Below are positions 1 through 6,915 of a DNA stretch of 64,000 nucleotides, in pieces. The notes under the pieces were generated by a model that saw only the letters and a program-made list of their open reading frames with translations, did no database searches and was not told where the DNA came from. Source of the stretch: Candidatus Saccharibacteria bacterium UBA1103 (GTDB lineage Bacteria; Patescibacteriota; Saccharimonadia; Saccharimonadales; Saccharimonadaceae); assembly GCA_002313515.1 (NCBI GenBank), contig DCBQ01000005.1:1-64000 (forward strand). The letters run 5' to 3'. A program made the translations under genes and the position numbers. Position 1 is the first letter of the stretch; every line of letters begins with the position of its first letter.

Positions 1-317
1 TTAACGAGATTAGATGAATTAAGCTTGCCATTAGCAAACCCACCCAGCGACGCTGTAGCGTCTGCTTGCCCGCCCTCACTAGGGCGGGACTTGGTAGATA
101 GTGAATTATTGCTTGCAGCAGTTACCGAGGACGAAGTAGTACCGTGTGGAGGTTGTACTGCTCCGCTATTGGCCGTTTCTGGCTGTATCTCGGTAACCTG
201 CTGCAATACTAACACCATGGCTATAGCGGATGTAGTAGTAGCGAGTAAGGCTACTATGGCTAGTGCTGCTATTACTGGCTTAGTAGTTAGCGTGGCAATA
301 ATTCGATGTAATTTCAT
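1..317 (-). CDS. N-terminal part of a membrane-anchored or secreted protein (cut by window edge)
   Basis: The reading frame starts at ATG (complement of 315-317) with a GAGGGAG Shine-Dalgarno site about 12 nt upstream and stays open to base 1. The first 45 residues begin MKLHRI and form one Ala/Val/Leu-rich membrane segment (about residues 14-38), followed by a Ser/Thr/Ala-rich low-complexity stretch, so the protein is probably anchored with its bulk outside. Residues about 76-94 (SRPSEGGQA... LGGF) are the in-frame translation of a family-A palindromic repeat (bases 36-92). The family cannot be assigned because the rest is outside the window. The plus-strand frame over the same bases is a shadow. 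Confidence 0.6.
   Translation of the reverse strand, partial: MKLHRIIATLTTKPVIAALAIVALLATTTSAIAMVLVLQQVTEIQPETANSGAVQPPHGTTSSSVTAASNNSLSTKSRPSEGGQADATASLGGFANGKLNSSNLV
36..92 (-). repeat. Family-A double-palindrome repeat, inside the edge gene
   Basis: Read on the minus strand the element has hairpin 1 (CCCGCCC, short loop, GGGCGGG), the linker CAAGC, a small second hairpin (GACGC/GCGTC) and the terminal box GCTGGGTGGGTTTG. It is inside a coding frame and is translated without a stop. Confidence 0.85.
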
Positions 318-372
318 TTTTTGATCCACTCCCTCTTTTACACGCTTGCCTTCCACAAAGTAGTAGATTACT

Positions 373-401
373 ATCATACCACGAAAAGTGCTTACGGTCA
401 A
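373..401 (-). promoter_or_regulatory. sigma70-type promoter of the edge gene
   Basis: On the minus strand TTGACC and TATGAT are separated by exactly 17 nt, about 55 nt upstream of the start codon at 317. This gene also has a Shine-Dalgarno site, so it is a conventional leadered gene, unlike many others here. Confidence 0.7.
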
Positions 402-430
402 AATTAACGACGGTGGTGTAATGGCAATTA

Positions 431-485
431 CCTCACCCAGCGTAAATGCCTCGCCTTCTCCGTAAAGGAGAGGGAATGAAATTAA
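431..485 (-). repeat. Family-A repeat, diverged copy
   Basis: Inverted orientation (CACCCAGCG first, then a CTCTCC/GGAG-type palindrome, then AATGAAATT). The arms differ in sequence from other copies but keep the two-hairpin layout. The 318-632 gap holds three such copies plus the promoter of the edge gene, and I see no gene in it. Confidence 0.6.
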
Positions 486-490
486 TCAAA

Positions 491-545
491 AGCCTCCCCT
501 TTGGTAAAGGGAGGTGCTGAGCGTAGCGAAGCGGAGGGATTTGCC
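491..545 (+). repeat. Family-A repeat, diverged copy
   Basis: Forward orientation: CCTCCCC/GGGAGG palindrome followed by a GCTGAGCG...GCGGAGGG second arm. It lies next to an inverted copy at 431-485, so a transcript through both could also form one long hairpin. Confidence 0.55.
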
Positions 546-562
546 GCTCTAATGGACAATAT

Positions 563-616
563 ACCCAGCGTGGCTAAACACCACTGCTTGCCCGCCTTTA
601 TCCAAAGGCGGGTTTG
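563..616 (-). repeat. Family-A repeat just downstream of groEL
   Basis: ACCCAGCGTGG...CCAC, then TTGCCCGCCTTTATCCAAAGGCGGG, in inverted orientation. It ends 17 nt past the groEL stop codon, where a terminator would be expected. Confidence 0.7.
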
Positions 617-632
617 ATTGCGGTAGCTAGAT

Positions 633-2249
633 TTAGTAACCCATACCACCGGCTGGGGCGGCAGCGGCCTTGTCCTCAGGGATGTCGACTATTAGGGCGC
701 CCATGGTCATGGCGGTGGCGGCGATACTCACGGCATTCTGAATGGCTTCGTGGGTAACGCGAGCTGGATCGACTACGCCGGCCTTCTTTAGGTCAACTAG
801 TTTGCCATCGTAGTTCATGATGTTGACGCCTTGACCGTCCTTGGCGGCCTGAACTTGGGCTAACAGGGCCTCGCTGTTTAGACCAGCATTGGCAGTAATC
901 TGGCGGAACGGCATTAATAGTGCGTTCTTTAGAATCTCGGCACCAGCATCGGTCTCGCTGATCTTGGCGGATAGGTTAACCAAGGTTACACCACCACCAG
1001 GTACAATACCGCCTGCCAGTGCGGCCTTAACAGCAGCAACGGCGTCATCAACGCGATACTTCTTCTCGTCAATCTCGGTTTCGGTGGCACCACCAACCTT
1101 GATTACGGCAACCTTACCACTTAGGGCAGCGGCACGCTTTTGCAATTGCTCGCGGTCGTAATCGCTCGGCGCAGTTTCTTCCTGGGCGTTAATCTGTAGG
1201 ATACGATCATGAATCTGATCCTTATTGCCGGCGCCCTCGATAATAGTAGTGTTGTCTTTAGTGGTAATTACCTTGCGAGCAGAACCAACAACTTCTAGAC
1301 CGACATTATCAAAGGTCATGCCCTGGTCGGCCGAGATCACGGTCGCACCAGTCAGGATGGCAATGTCGTTTAGGACTTCCTTGCGGCGATCGCCAAAGGA
1401 TGGCGCCTTGATGGCTAGGGTGTTTAGTACACCCTTCAACTTATTTAGGATTAGCACGCCTAGCGCTTCACCATCCACGTCCTCGGCAATTAGGACAATA
1501 TCTTTTTTACCTGCGGTAGCTAGCTTTTCTAGTAGTGGCAGGAATTCCTGGGCGCTACTAATTTTCTTGTCAGTAATAATGATAGCTGGCTTGTCGTAAG
1601 CGGCCTCCATGCGGGTGGCATCGGTGGCCATGTATGGGCTGATGTAGCCACGGTCAAAGGTAAAGCCCTCGACAATCTCGGACTCCATGTTCATGCCCTG
1701 GCCTGCCTCGACGCTGACCACGCCGTCGCGACCAATCTTACTCATCACGTCGGCGATTAGTTTACCAATCTCGGTATCGCCGGCGGAAATGCTAGCGACC
1801 TCGGCCACGAGGTCGTTCTTGCCGTTTACTGGCTCGGCGATTTTGTCTAGCTCAGCTAGGATTTCCTGGCCAGCCTTCTCTACACCCTTGCGTAGTTCCA
1901 TGGGGTTGTGGCCGGCGGCGATTAGGCGGTTAGCCTCGCGCAGGATTTCGTAGGTCAGGACGGTTACGGTAGTAGTGCCATCACCGGCAACCTTGTTCAT
2001 CTTCTTAGCGGCGGACTTAATTAACTCGGCCCCTACTTTCTCGCCCAAGTTCTCGTCGGTTTCTGGTAGATCAACTGCTTCGGCTACGGTTACACCGTCG
2101 TGAGTAACGGTTGGCGCACCATAGCTTTTGTTAACAACTACATTGCGACCCTTTGGACCCATGGTGGTACGGACGGCGTCGGCCAAAGTCTTAGCACCAG
2201 TTAGCACCTTGTCGCGGGCCTCGTCTGCGTAAAATACTTTCTTTGCCAT
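633..2249 (-). CDS. groEL: Chaperonin GroEL (Hsp60)
   Basis: 538 residues, the normal GroEL length. It is the ATP-driven 14-mer folding chamber that works with the GroES lid in the cytoplasm. The N-terminus begins MAKKVFYADEAR. The TMGPKGR nucleotide loop is at residues 29-35 and the GDGTTT phosphate-binding motif at 89-94. The C-terminal tail ends AGGMGY, a much shorter Gly-Met tail than the usual GGM repeats. It is 14 nt downstream of groES, has its own GGGGAG ribosome-binding site, and is controlled by the CIRCE element at 2578-2604. Confidence 0.98.
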   Translation of the reverse strand: MAKKVFYADEARDKVLTGAKTLADAVRTTMGPKGRNVVVNKSYGAPTVTHDGVTVAEAVDLPETDENLGEKVGAELIKSAAKKMNKVAGDGTTTVTVLTYEILREANRLIAAGHNPMELRKGVEKAGQEILAELDKIAEPVNGKNDLVAEVASISAGDTEIGKLIADVMSKIGRDGVVSVEAGQGMNMESEIVEGFTFDRGYISPYMATDATRMEAAYDKPAIIITDKKISSAQEFLPLLEKLATAGKKDIVLIAEDVDGEALGVLILNKLKGVLNTLAIKAPSFGDRRKEVLNDIAILTGATVISADQGMTFDNVGLEVVGSARKVITTKDNTTIIEGAGNKDQIHDRILQINAQEETAPSDYDREQLQKRAAALSGKVAVIKVGGATETEIDEKKYRVDDAVAAVKAALAGGIVPGGGVTLVNLSAKISETDAGAEILKNALLMPFRQITANAGLNSEALLAQVQAAKDGQGVNIMNYDGKLVDLKKAGVVDPARVTHEAIQNAVSIAATAMTMGALIVDIPEDKAAAAPAGGMGY

Positions 2250-2263
2250 TGATTCTCCCCTTT

Positions 2264-2536
2264 CTAGGCGGCTAGCTTAGCTAGCACATCCTCTTCTTTA
2301 ACGATGAAATATTTCTGCCCATCAACCTTCACGTCGGTAGTGCTGTATTCGCGAACCACGATGCGGTCACCTGTCTTGATTTCTTTACAGTCCTTACCAG
2401 TGGCTAGTACCTTGGCAATCTGTGACTTCTCTTTGGCGTTATCCGGTAGATATAGGCCAGCGGCAGTCTTGGCGGCAGCCTCTTCGCGTTCGGCGACGAT
2501 GCGGTCACCTAGCGGTATTAGTGGAACATTACTCAT
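2264..2536 (-). CDS. groES: Co-chaperonin GroES (Hsp10)
   Basis: 90 residues beginning MSNVPLIPLGDRIV, which carries the P-L-x-D-R-[IV] signature. The mobile-loop region AAAKTAAGLYLPD is at about residues 20-32 and a C-terminal VKEEDVLA strand is present. It caps the GroEL ring. The start is supported by an AAGGAGG ribosome-binding site immediately upstream. It is the first gene of the groES-groEL operon. Confidence 0.98.
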   Translation of the reverse strand: MSNVPLIPLGDRIVAEREEAAAKTAAGLYLPDNAKEKSQIAKVLATGKDCKEIKTGDRIVVREYSTTDVKVDGQKYFIVKEEDVLAKLAA

Positions 2537-2556
2537 TGATATCCTCCTTAATTACG

Positions 2557-2604
2557 ATTATAGTGTAGCGCAAAAAATTGGCACTTGCAACCCGCGAGTG
2601 CCAA
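2557..2604 (-). promoter_or_regulatory. CIRCE operator with groES-groEL promoter
   Basis: 2578-2604 reads TTGGCACTT, nine bases, GAGTGCCAA. This is the CIRCE architecture (consensus TTAGCACTC-N9-GAGTGCTAA), with A changed to G in one arm and the compensating change in the other. A -10 TATAAT lies at 2557-2562 on the minus strand, so HrcA bound to the operator would cover the -35 region. No hrcA gene is in the window. Confidence 0.9.
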
Positions 2605-2627
2605 TTTTATTCAGTTAAGTTCTAGCT

Positions 2628-2715
2628 TGGCGGAAAGAGAGGGATTCGAACCCTCGGTGGATTGCTCCACACCGGTTTTCAAGACCGGCTCCTTAAACCA
2701 CTCGGTCACCTTTCC
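2628..2715 (-). tRNA. tRNA-Ser (anticodon UGA)
   Basis: 88 nt with a 7-bp acceptor stem (GGAAAGG with TCTTTCC, including one G-T pair), anticodon loop CTTGAAA, long variable arm and the T-loop GGTTCGAAT. Discriminator G and CCA are encoded. Confidence 0.95.
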
Positions 2716-2767
2716 ATGGCTAATTATAGCATATTTTTATTTTATCTGATATTATATATATTAGCCT

Positions 2768-2860
2768 GGAGGAGTACCCAAGTGGCTGAAGGGGACGGTT
2801 TGCTAAATCGTTAGGTCGGCGCGAGCTGGCGCGGGAGTTCGAATCTCCCCTCCTCCGCCA
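2768..2860 (+). tRNA. tRNA-Ser (anticodon GCU)
   Basis: 93 nt with acceptor GGAGGAG/CTCCTCC, anticodon loop TTGCTAA, extended variable arm and encoded CCA. It is divergent from the tRNA-Ser(UGA) gene. Confidence 0.95.
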
Positions 2861-2873
2861 GGATATTATACGA

Positions 2874-2906
2874 ACAGCATCGCAGTTATAGCGGTGCTGT
2901 TTTTTA
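2874..2906 (+). terminator. Intrinsic terminator after tRNA-Ser(GCU)
   Basis: ACAGCATCGC pairs with GCGGTGCTGT around a 7-nt loop and is followed by T6. Confidence 0.85.
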
Positions 2907-2914
2907 GTTTATGG

Positions 2915-4114
2915 CTAAAATGGGTGAGTTAAGCGCCAACTCAGATGTGGAGCGTCAATAGCTGACTGGGTGGCAATACCAATGTTCTGGCCGTTGACGG
3001 ATAAATTGCCTGCTACGGATTGAGCAGCTAAGCTGTCCTCTCTCTTGTCTGTCAGGCTAAGCTTGAAGGTTGGCGGTTGATCCACGAAATACGGTATGGT
3101 GGCGCTACGGTTAACGACTAGTCGACTGCTGCCGCCCCACTTACTACTAATTAGCCCTACTACTTTGCCGCGATTCAGGCGGTAAACTCCAATATCCGCC
3201 GGTATAGACTGCAATAAGCCAGTGGCTGTTTGGAATGCTGCGTCATAGCTAGGCTGGCTAAGAGAGGCGACGGCAGTAGTAATTTCCTCACCATTGATAT
3301 TCATCTTGCTGGCTAATATTACACCCCGCCCAGCTTCTTCGTTGTAGCCCGTCTTGCCGGCAAAAACGCCGTACTGGCCCAGTAAGCGATTGGTTGATTT
3401 GATGTGTCCCGCTATCGGGAAATCAGTTTCGGTGGTTGATAGAATCTTGGCTAATGCTTTGTTCTGAGTAGCTAGCAGCATAATCCTACATAGATCGGTT
3501 GGAGTGGAGGTAGTATTGGGCTCGAAACCGCTAGCGTCGCTACCAATGGTAGTGTGGTTCAGCTGGTGTTCTTTGAGCCATTTGGTTGCAGCTGTGCGAT
3601 AATTCTCGTGCGATCCAAATGCCCAGGTAGCCAATGAATCAGCCAGGTTGTTAGCGCTCCGCATCATAATTCCCTCGATCATCTGGCGTTCGGTTAACTG
3701 TTCGCCTGCTACTACTTGAATGCGGCTACCACCCTCGCGTACGGCTTTCTGATAATTAGCGATGTCCTGTGCTCCTAGTGTAATTAGGGGCCCCGATTCG
3801 TCATTTTTTAGGGGGTATTTATCTAGGACCACTTGAACGGTTATGGTTTTAGCAATACTGGCTGTGGCAACGGGCTGTGTGTCAGACGAGGCTTGTCCAA
3901 CGTTGCGACACTGCGGCTGGTCGGTGGTTGAGTCGATGTAACCGATGGCACTACGGGCAATGTTAAGCTTAGTAGACGACAACTCTTTGGGCGAGATGCT
4001 AGTAGTAATCGCTACTTTAGGTTGATCAAGCTTTACGGGACGTATTAGAGTGTACGAAATATAGTCTGCTAATACTAGCAAGGCTGACAATGATATCGCC
4101 CACCACTTTTTCAT
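2915..4114 (-). CDS. dacA: D-alanyl-D-alanine carboxypeptidase (peptidase S11 family)
   Basis: 399 residues with an N-terminal membrane anchor (about residues 5-24), so the enzyme acts on peptidoglycan outside the membrane, trimming terminal D-Ala from stem peptides. The three penicillin-binding motifs are visible and in order: SxxK as SIAK at 86-89, SxN as SAN at 153-155, and KTG at 254-256. The C-terminal 100 residues look like an added beta-rich domain. The gene is leaderless: TATAAT at 4122-4127 (minus) ends 7 nt from ATG. It is divergent from the HIT gene with only 23 bp between start codons. The symbol is by family and the exact paralogue is not certain. Confidence 0.92.
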   Translation of the reverse strand: MKKWWAISLSALLVLADYISYTLIRPVKLDQPKVAITTSISPKELSSTKLNIARSAIGYIDSTTDQPQCRNVGQASSDTQPVATASIAKTITVQVVLDKYPLKNDESGPLITLGAQDIANYQKAVREGGSRIQVVAGEQLTERQMIEGIMMRSANNLADSLATWAFGSHENYRTAATKWLKEHQLNHTTIGSDASGFEPNTTSTPTDLCRIMLLATQNKALAKILSTTETDFPIAGHIKSTNRLLGQYGVFAGKTGYNEEAGRGVILASKMNINGEEITTAVASLSQPSYDAAFQTATGLLQSIPADIGVYRLNRGKVVGLISSKWGGSSRLVVNRSATIPYFVDQPPTFKLSLTDKREDSLAAQSVAGNLSVNGQNIGIATQSAIDAPHLSWRLTHPF

Positions 4115-4121
4115 TGATTTT

Positions 4122-4131
4122 ATTATATACT
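4122..4131. promoter_or_regulatory. Overlapping divergent -10 elements
   Basis: Minus-strand TATAAT (4122-4127) serves dacA and plus-strand TATACT (4126-4131) serves the HIT gene. The hexamers overlap by two bases and each ends 6-7 nt from its start codon, so the two promoters cannot be occupied together. Confidence 0.7.
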
Positions 4132-4137
4132 ATTTTT

Positions 4138-4527
4138 ATGGAAGAGAGTATATTTACTAAGATTATTCGGGGTGACATTCCCTGCTATAAAGTATATGAG
4201 GATGATAAGACTTTTGCGTTTCTGGATATCAATCCACTGAGCGATGGCCACGTTCTAGTAACTACTAAGCATCAAGTGAACAAATTCTATGACCTGTCAG
4301 ATGAAGACTATACGGCACTATTTGCCACAGTCAAAAAGGTAGCCAAGCGGATTGAGCAGGTTCTAGGTGTGCGCGCTGGTATCGTAATTGAGGGACTAGA
4401 AGTACCGCATGCTCACGTACATGTAGTGCCGATGTATGACGGTGAAGTACTGAGGCTGCATCATGGTTATCCGGTCGATAAGTCACCGGAAAACATGCAA
4501 AAGCTGGCGGATGAATTGAAATTTTAG
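4138..4527 (+). CDS. HIT family nucleotide-binding hydrolase
   Basis: 129 residues. The histidine triad HAHVHVV at residues 91-97 and the early FLDINP strand are typical of HINT-type nucleoside phosphoramidase/AMP-lysine hydrolases of the cytoplasm. I place the start at 4138 rather than at an upstream in-frame ATG, because the -10 TATACT ends 6 nt before it and the longer form would overlap the divergent dacA start. There is no Shine-Dalgarno site, so this is probably a leaderless mRNA. Confidence 0.95.
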   Translation: MEESIFTKIIRGDIPCYKVYEDDKTFAFLDINPLSDGHVLVTTKHQVNKFYDLSDEDYTALFATVKKVAKRIEQVLGVRAGIVIEGLEVPHAHVHVVPMYDGEVLRLHHGYPVDKSPENMQKLADELKF

Positions 4528-4541
4528 CTAAATTAAATCTA

Positions 4542-4652
4542 GCCGCCTTTAGTTCCGATACGAAAAATTCAGAGGATACGGCTGGCTGCCTTCCGCCTCT
4601 CCTGTGCTACAGGGAGGCGAGTCCTCTGAATTTTTGTATCTCCACCGGCGGC
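4542..4652 (-). repeat. Family-B palindromic repeat
   Basis: About 110 nt. Nested arms: GCCGCC (4542-4547) with GGCGGC (4647-4652), then GATACGAAAAATTCAGAGGA (4557-4576) with TCCTCTGAATTTTTGTATC (4622-4640), then an inner GCCTC/GAGGC with CCTGTGCTACAGG. It is unrelated in sequence to family A, with related copies at 9720, 18391 and 47745. Confidence 0.85.
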
Positions 4653-4732
4653 AAGAAATAAACCTACCTTTCGCAAAGTGAGAGTCGGTGGCTCGACGAA
4701 TGAAGTGAAGTTGCAGGTGTTACTATATTCAT

Positions 4733-5173
4733 ATGATCAAAATTATTGCGATTGGCAAGAAACATGACAAGGAGTTAGCCGACGCTATTGGGCGCTATCA
4801 GCAGCGCTTGCGCCCACCCTTTGAGGCGCAGTGGCTGCTACTACCCTACTCTGCTCATGATGGCAATCGGGCACGCGATGAAGAGTCGGCGGCCATCATG
4901 AAGCACCTATCGAACAACGAAAAAGTTATTCTATTAGACGAACGCGGAAGCCAAATGACCAGCCCGCAGTTCTCGGCGGAGCTACAAAAAGGTTCAGTAA
5001 CCATTATTATCGGTGGCGCATACGGTGTAAACGATGAATTGCGTCGTAGGTCTGACGTTATGCTATCGCTATCTAAAATGGTGATGCCCCATCAGATTGT
5101 ACGCTTAGTGTTGATTGAACAAATTTATCGCGCACAGGCAATCGCCAACCACCATCCATACCACCATGAATAA
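4733..5173 (+). CDS. rlmH: 23S rRNA (pseudouridine-1915-N3)-methyltransferase RlmH
   Basis: 146 residues, close to the usual 155. A SPOUT-fold methyltransferase that methylates the pseudouridine in helix 69 of assembled ribosomes. The family signatures DERG, IIIGGAYG and the C-terminal HQIVR...IEQIYRA block are present, and the extreme C-terminus ends HHPYHHE, the conserved catalytic tail. -10 TACTAT ends 6 nt before the ATG, with no Shine-Dalgarno site. Confidence 0.96.
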   Translation: MIKIIAIGKKHDKELADAIGRYQQRLRPPFEAQWLLLPYSAHDGNRARDEESAAIMKHLSNNEKVILLDERGSQMTSPQFSAELQKGSVTIIIGGAYGVNDELRRRSDVMLSLSKMVMPHQIVRLVLIEQIYRAQAIANHHPYHHE

Positions 5174-5202
5174 TTGACAAAACATCAAGCTTGTGCTAAT
5201 AT
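5174..5202 (+). promoter_or_regulatory. Consensus-like promoter
   Basis: TTGACA, 17 nt, TAATAT preceded by TGTGC (extended -10). The hexamer ends 9 nt before the start codon at 5212. Confidence 0.8.
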
Positions 5203-5211
5203 AGCACTATT

Positions 5212-5526
5212 ATGAAAAATAAAACAGAAAGTCAAGTCAAAAAATCTTCCTGTATTATTGACGATCGGAAACATAATATTCTAAACGGCAAGCGCAAACC
5301 ACATCTAGTGCGCTTAGTCTTTGCAATAGCTGGCTTAGGTGTGGCACTAACGGCCACGCACGGCGCCTTTTACCCTACCGACGATACTCTATCGGCCAGT
5401 GAATTCAGCGCCAAGGTACATTCGGACTTGCATACCCATATGGATTCAGGCGTTCCGTCAGATAGTATCGTGGCAGATGCACGCTCGCTACGCATGCTAA
5501 AAGGCATTATGCGCTCTACTAGTTAG
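5212..5526 (+). CDS. Small membrane-anchored protein of unknown function
   Basis: 104 residues: about 33 charged residues, one hydrophobic segment (LVRLVFAIAGLGVALTA, about 35-51), then a polar outward-facing tail rich in Ser/Asp. No family recognised. It has its own promoter and is nearly leaderless. The frame stops at 5526. A second frame, open from 5501, continues into the next protein with no in-frame start codon before 5612. Either the two are separate genes with an obscure second start, or one gene has been split by a one-base indel (candidate site: the AAAA run just before 5504). Confidence 0.6.
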   Translation: MKNKTESQVKKSSCIIDDRKHNILNGKRKPHLVRLVFAIAGLGVALTATHGAFYPTDDTLSASEFSAKVHSDLHTHMDSGVPSDSIVADARSLRMLKGIMRSTS

Positions 5527-5611
5527 TAATTTATTAAGCACTGGTGCTGTATCAACGCCAAGTTTACACCAGACACCTAAGCCTAAGCGAACGAGCTTAA
5601 TCGTTACTCTG

Positions 5612-6694
5612 GTGATTGTAGGCATTTTACTGCTGACTGGTATTGGTTTTCTAATTTGGTATTTCGCCTATTACAACAGTAACGGTGTTGTACTGCGTGA
5701 CGCATTTAACAACATTGCAACCCGCGCAGCTGATAATATTGAATTTAGCGGCTCAGCTACAACTGATAGCAACAGCAACAAAATTAGCGTCAATGGTTCA
5801 TCGAAATATGACGAGGACAAGGCTTATATAACGGTTGACGGCGAAGTAGAAGGTCAATCAAGCGGTACTAGCGTCTCTCTAAAGGCAGGCTTGGACCTAG
5901 CTGCAAAGGCCGATGGTAGTGAACTCTACTTCCGTATTCGCACTCCCGACACTATTGACCAGATGATAGCTTCTTCCGATCAGACTGGTACGGCTAAGAC
6001 CTTGCTCACACAAGCAACGGATAAGTGGCTGTCATTTAAGAATAGCGACATCAATGATATGATGAAGGATATGGGTGCTGATACCTCGGAGTACAGCAAG
6101 ATGACCGATGCCCTTAATGATTATCAGAAGTGTATAGCTGATAATAGTAAAAAGCTGCGTGACGACAAAGCAGTGCGCGCTGACCTATTGAAGGCCATAC
6201 AGGATACTAAGGCCTTCAAGATTGAGCGTTCTAGCGATTCGGACGGTCAAAAATTTGAAATAACCGTTGACTCTAGTAAGATTAAAACACTGGCCGATAA
6301 TATAAAGAAATCACAGTACGTAAAGGTGGTAACTGATTGCGCTACCAAGTTTGCAAAGGCCTCTGGTCAGGATATTAGTAGTAGTGAGCTAAGTGATTCA
6401 ACTGACGAATTAGTGGATTCGTTAAAGAGCTTTGTGAAGGAAGCTAAACCAAAACTAACCTTCTGGGCGACTACTTGGGGTCATCAACCAGTAAAGGCGG
6501 CTTTCTCGCTGTCGGGCAATTCGGGCGGTAGTACAATTAGCGTCGACTTTACTGCTAAGAGTAAGGGCGGTAAGCCTTCAATCGAGTTGTCAAGCAATGC
6601 TACTCCAGTGACTGATGTGCTCCAGCAGTTTATGACAACCTATTATATGCAGACTTTGCAACAACAACAGCTACAGGAACAGCTACAGGAGTAA
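5612..6694 (+). CDS. Membrane-anchored lipoprotein-like protein of unknown function
   Basis: 360 residues from GTG 5612, the first canonical start in frame. The start codon falls at the beginning of the membrane segment (VIVGILLLTGIGFLIWYFAY). The frame is open back to 5501 and the upstream codons give a Pro/Lys-rich stretch (TPKPKRTS) typical of the cytoplasmic face of such anchors, so the annotated N-terminus is probably short. The ectodomain is polar, beta-strand-rich and ends in a Gln/Leu repeat tail. No named family recognised. A terminator follows at 6801. Confidence 0.65.
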   Translation: MIVGILLLTGIGFLIWYFAYYNSNGVVLRDAFNNIATRAADNIEFSGSATTDSNSNKISVNGSSKYDEDKAYITVDGEVEGQSSGTSVSLKAGLDLAAKADGSELYFRIRTPDTIDQMIASSDQTGTAKTLLTQATDKWLSFKNSDINDMMKDMGADTSEYSKMTDALNDYQKCIADNSKKLRDDKAVRADLLKAIQDTKAFKIERSSDSDGQKFEITVDSSKIKTLADNIKKSQYVKVVTDCATKFAKASGQDISSSELSDSTDELVDSLKSFVKEAKPKLTFWATTWGHQPVKAAFSLSGNSGGSTISVDFTAKSKGGKPSIELSSNATPVTDVLQQFMTTYYMQTLQQQQLQEQLQE

Positions 6695-6800
6695 GCATCG
6701 TCATGTCCTCTAGTATCCGACGATGAAACTGGCTTGACCCGCTGGGAAATATAACGCCAGTGATTGTATATACTAGATGTGCTTAGCTATGAGTATATTG

Positions 6801-6829
6801 TTAGCCTCCATGTGGAGGCTAATTTTGTA
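6801..6829 (+). terminator. Intrinsic terminator
   Basis: TTAGCCTCC / GGAGGCTAA hairpin with a 4-nt loop followed by TTTT, about 105 nt beyond the stop at 6694. Confidence 0.75.
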
Positions 6830-6863
6830 GTCAGTGAACCCCGATCATTCTTCGGTGCTAGCA

Positions 6864-6888
6864 AGAACAGCCCTATTGCAGGGCTGCT
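6864..6888 (-). terminator. Possible valS terminator
   Basis: CAGCCCT/AGGGCTG hairpin with a short T-containing tail on the minus strand, about 30-50 nt beyond the valS stop codon. Confidence 0.5.
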
Positions 6889-6915
6889 CTATCGCGATTA
6901 CTACGCTTACTGTCT

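Noticed and set aside
25..324. Plus-strand frame of 99 codons at the left edge
   Set aside because: It mirrors the minus-strand gene, which has a promoter, a ribosome-binding site and a normal membrane anchor.
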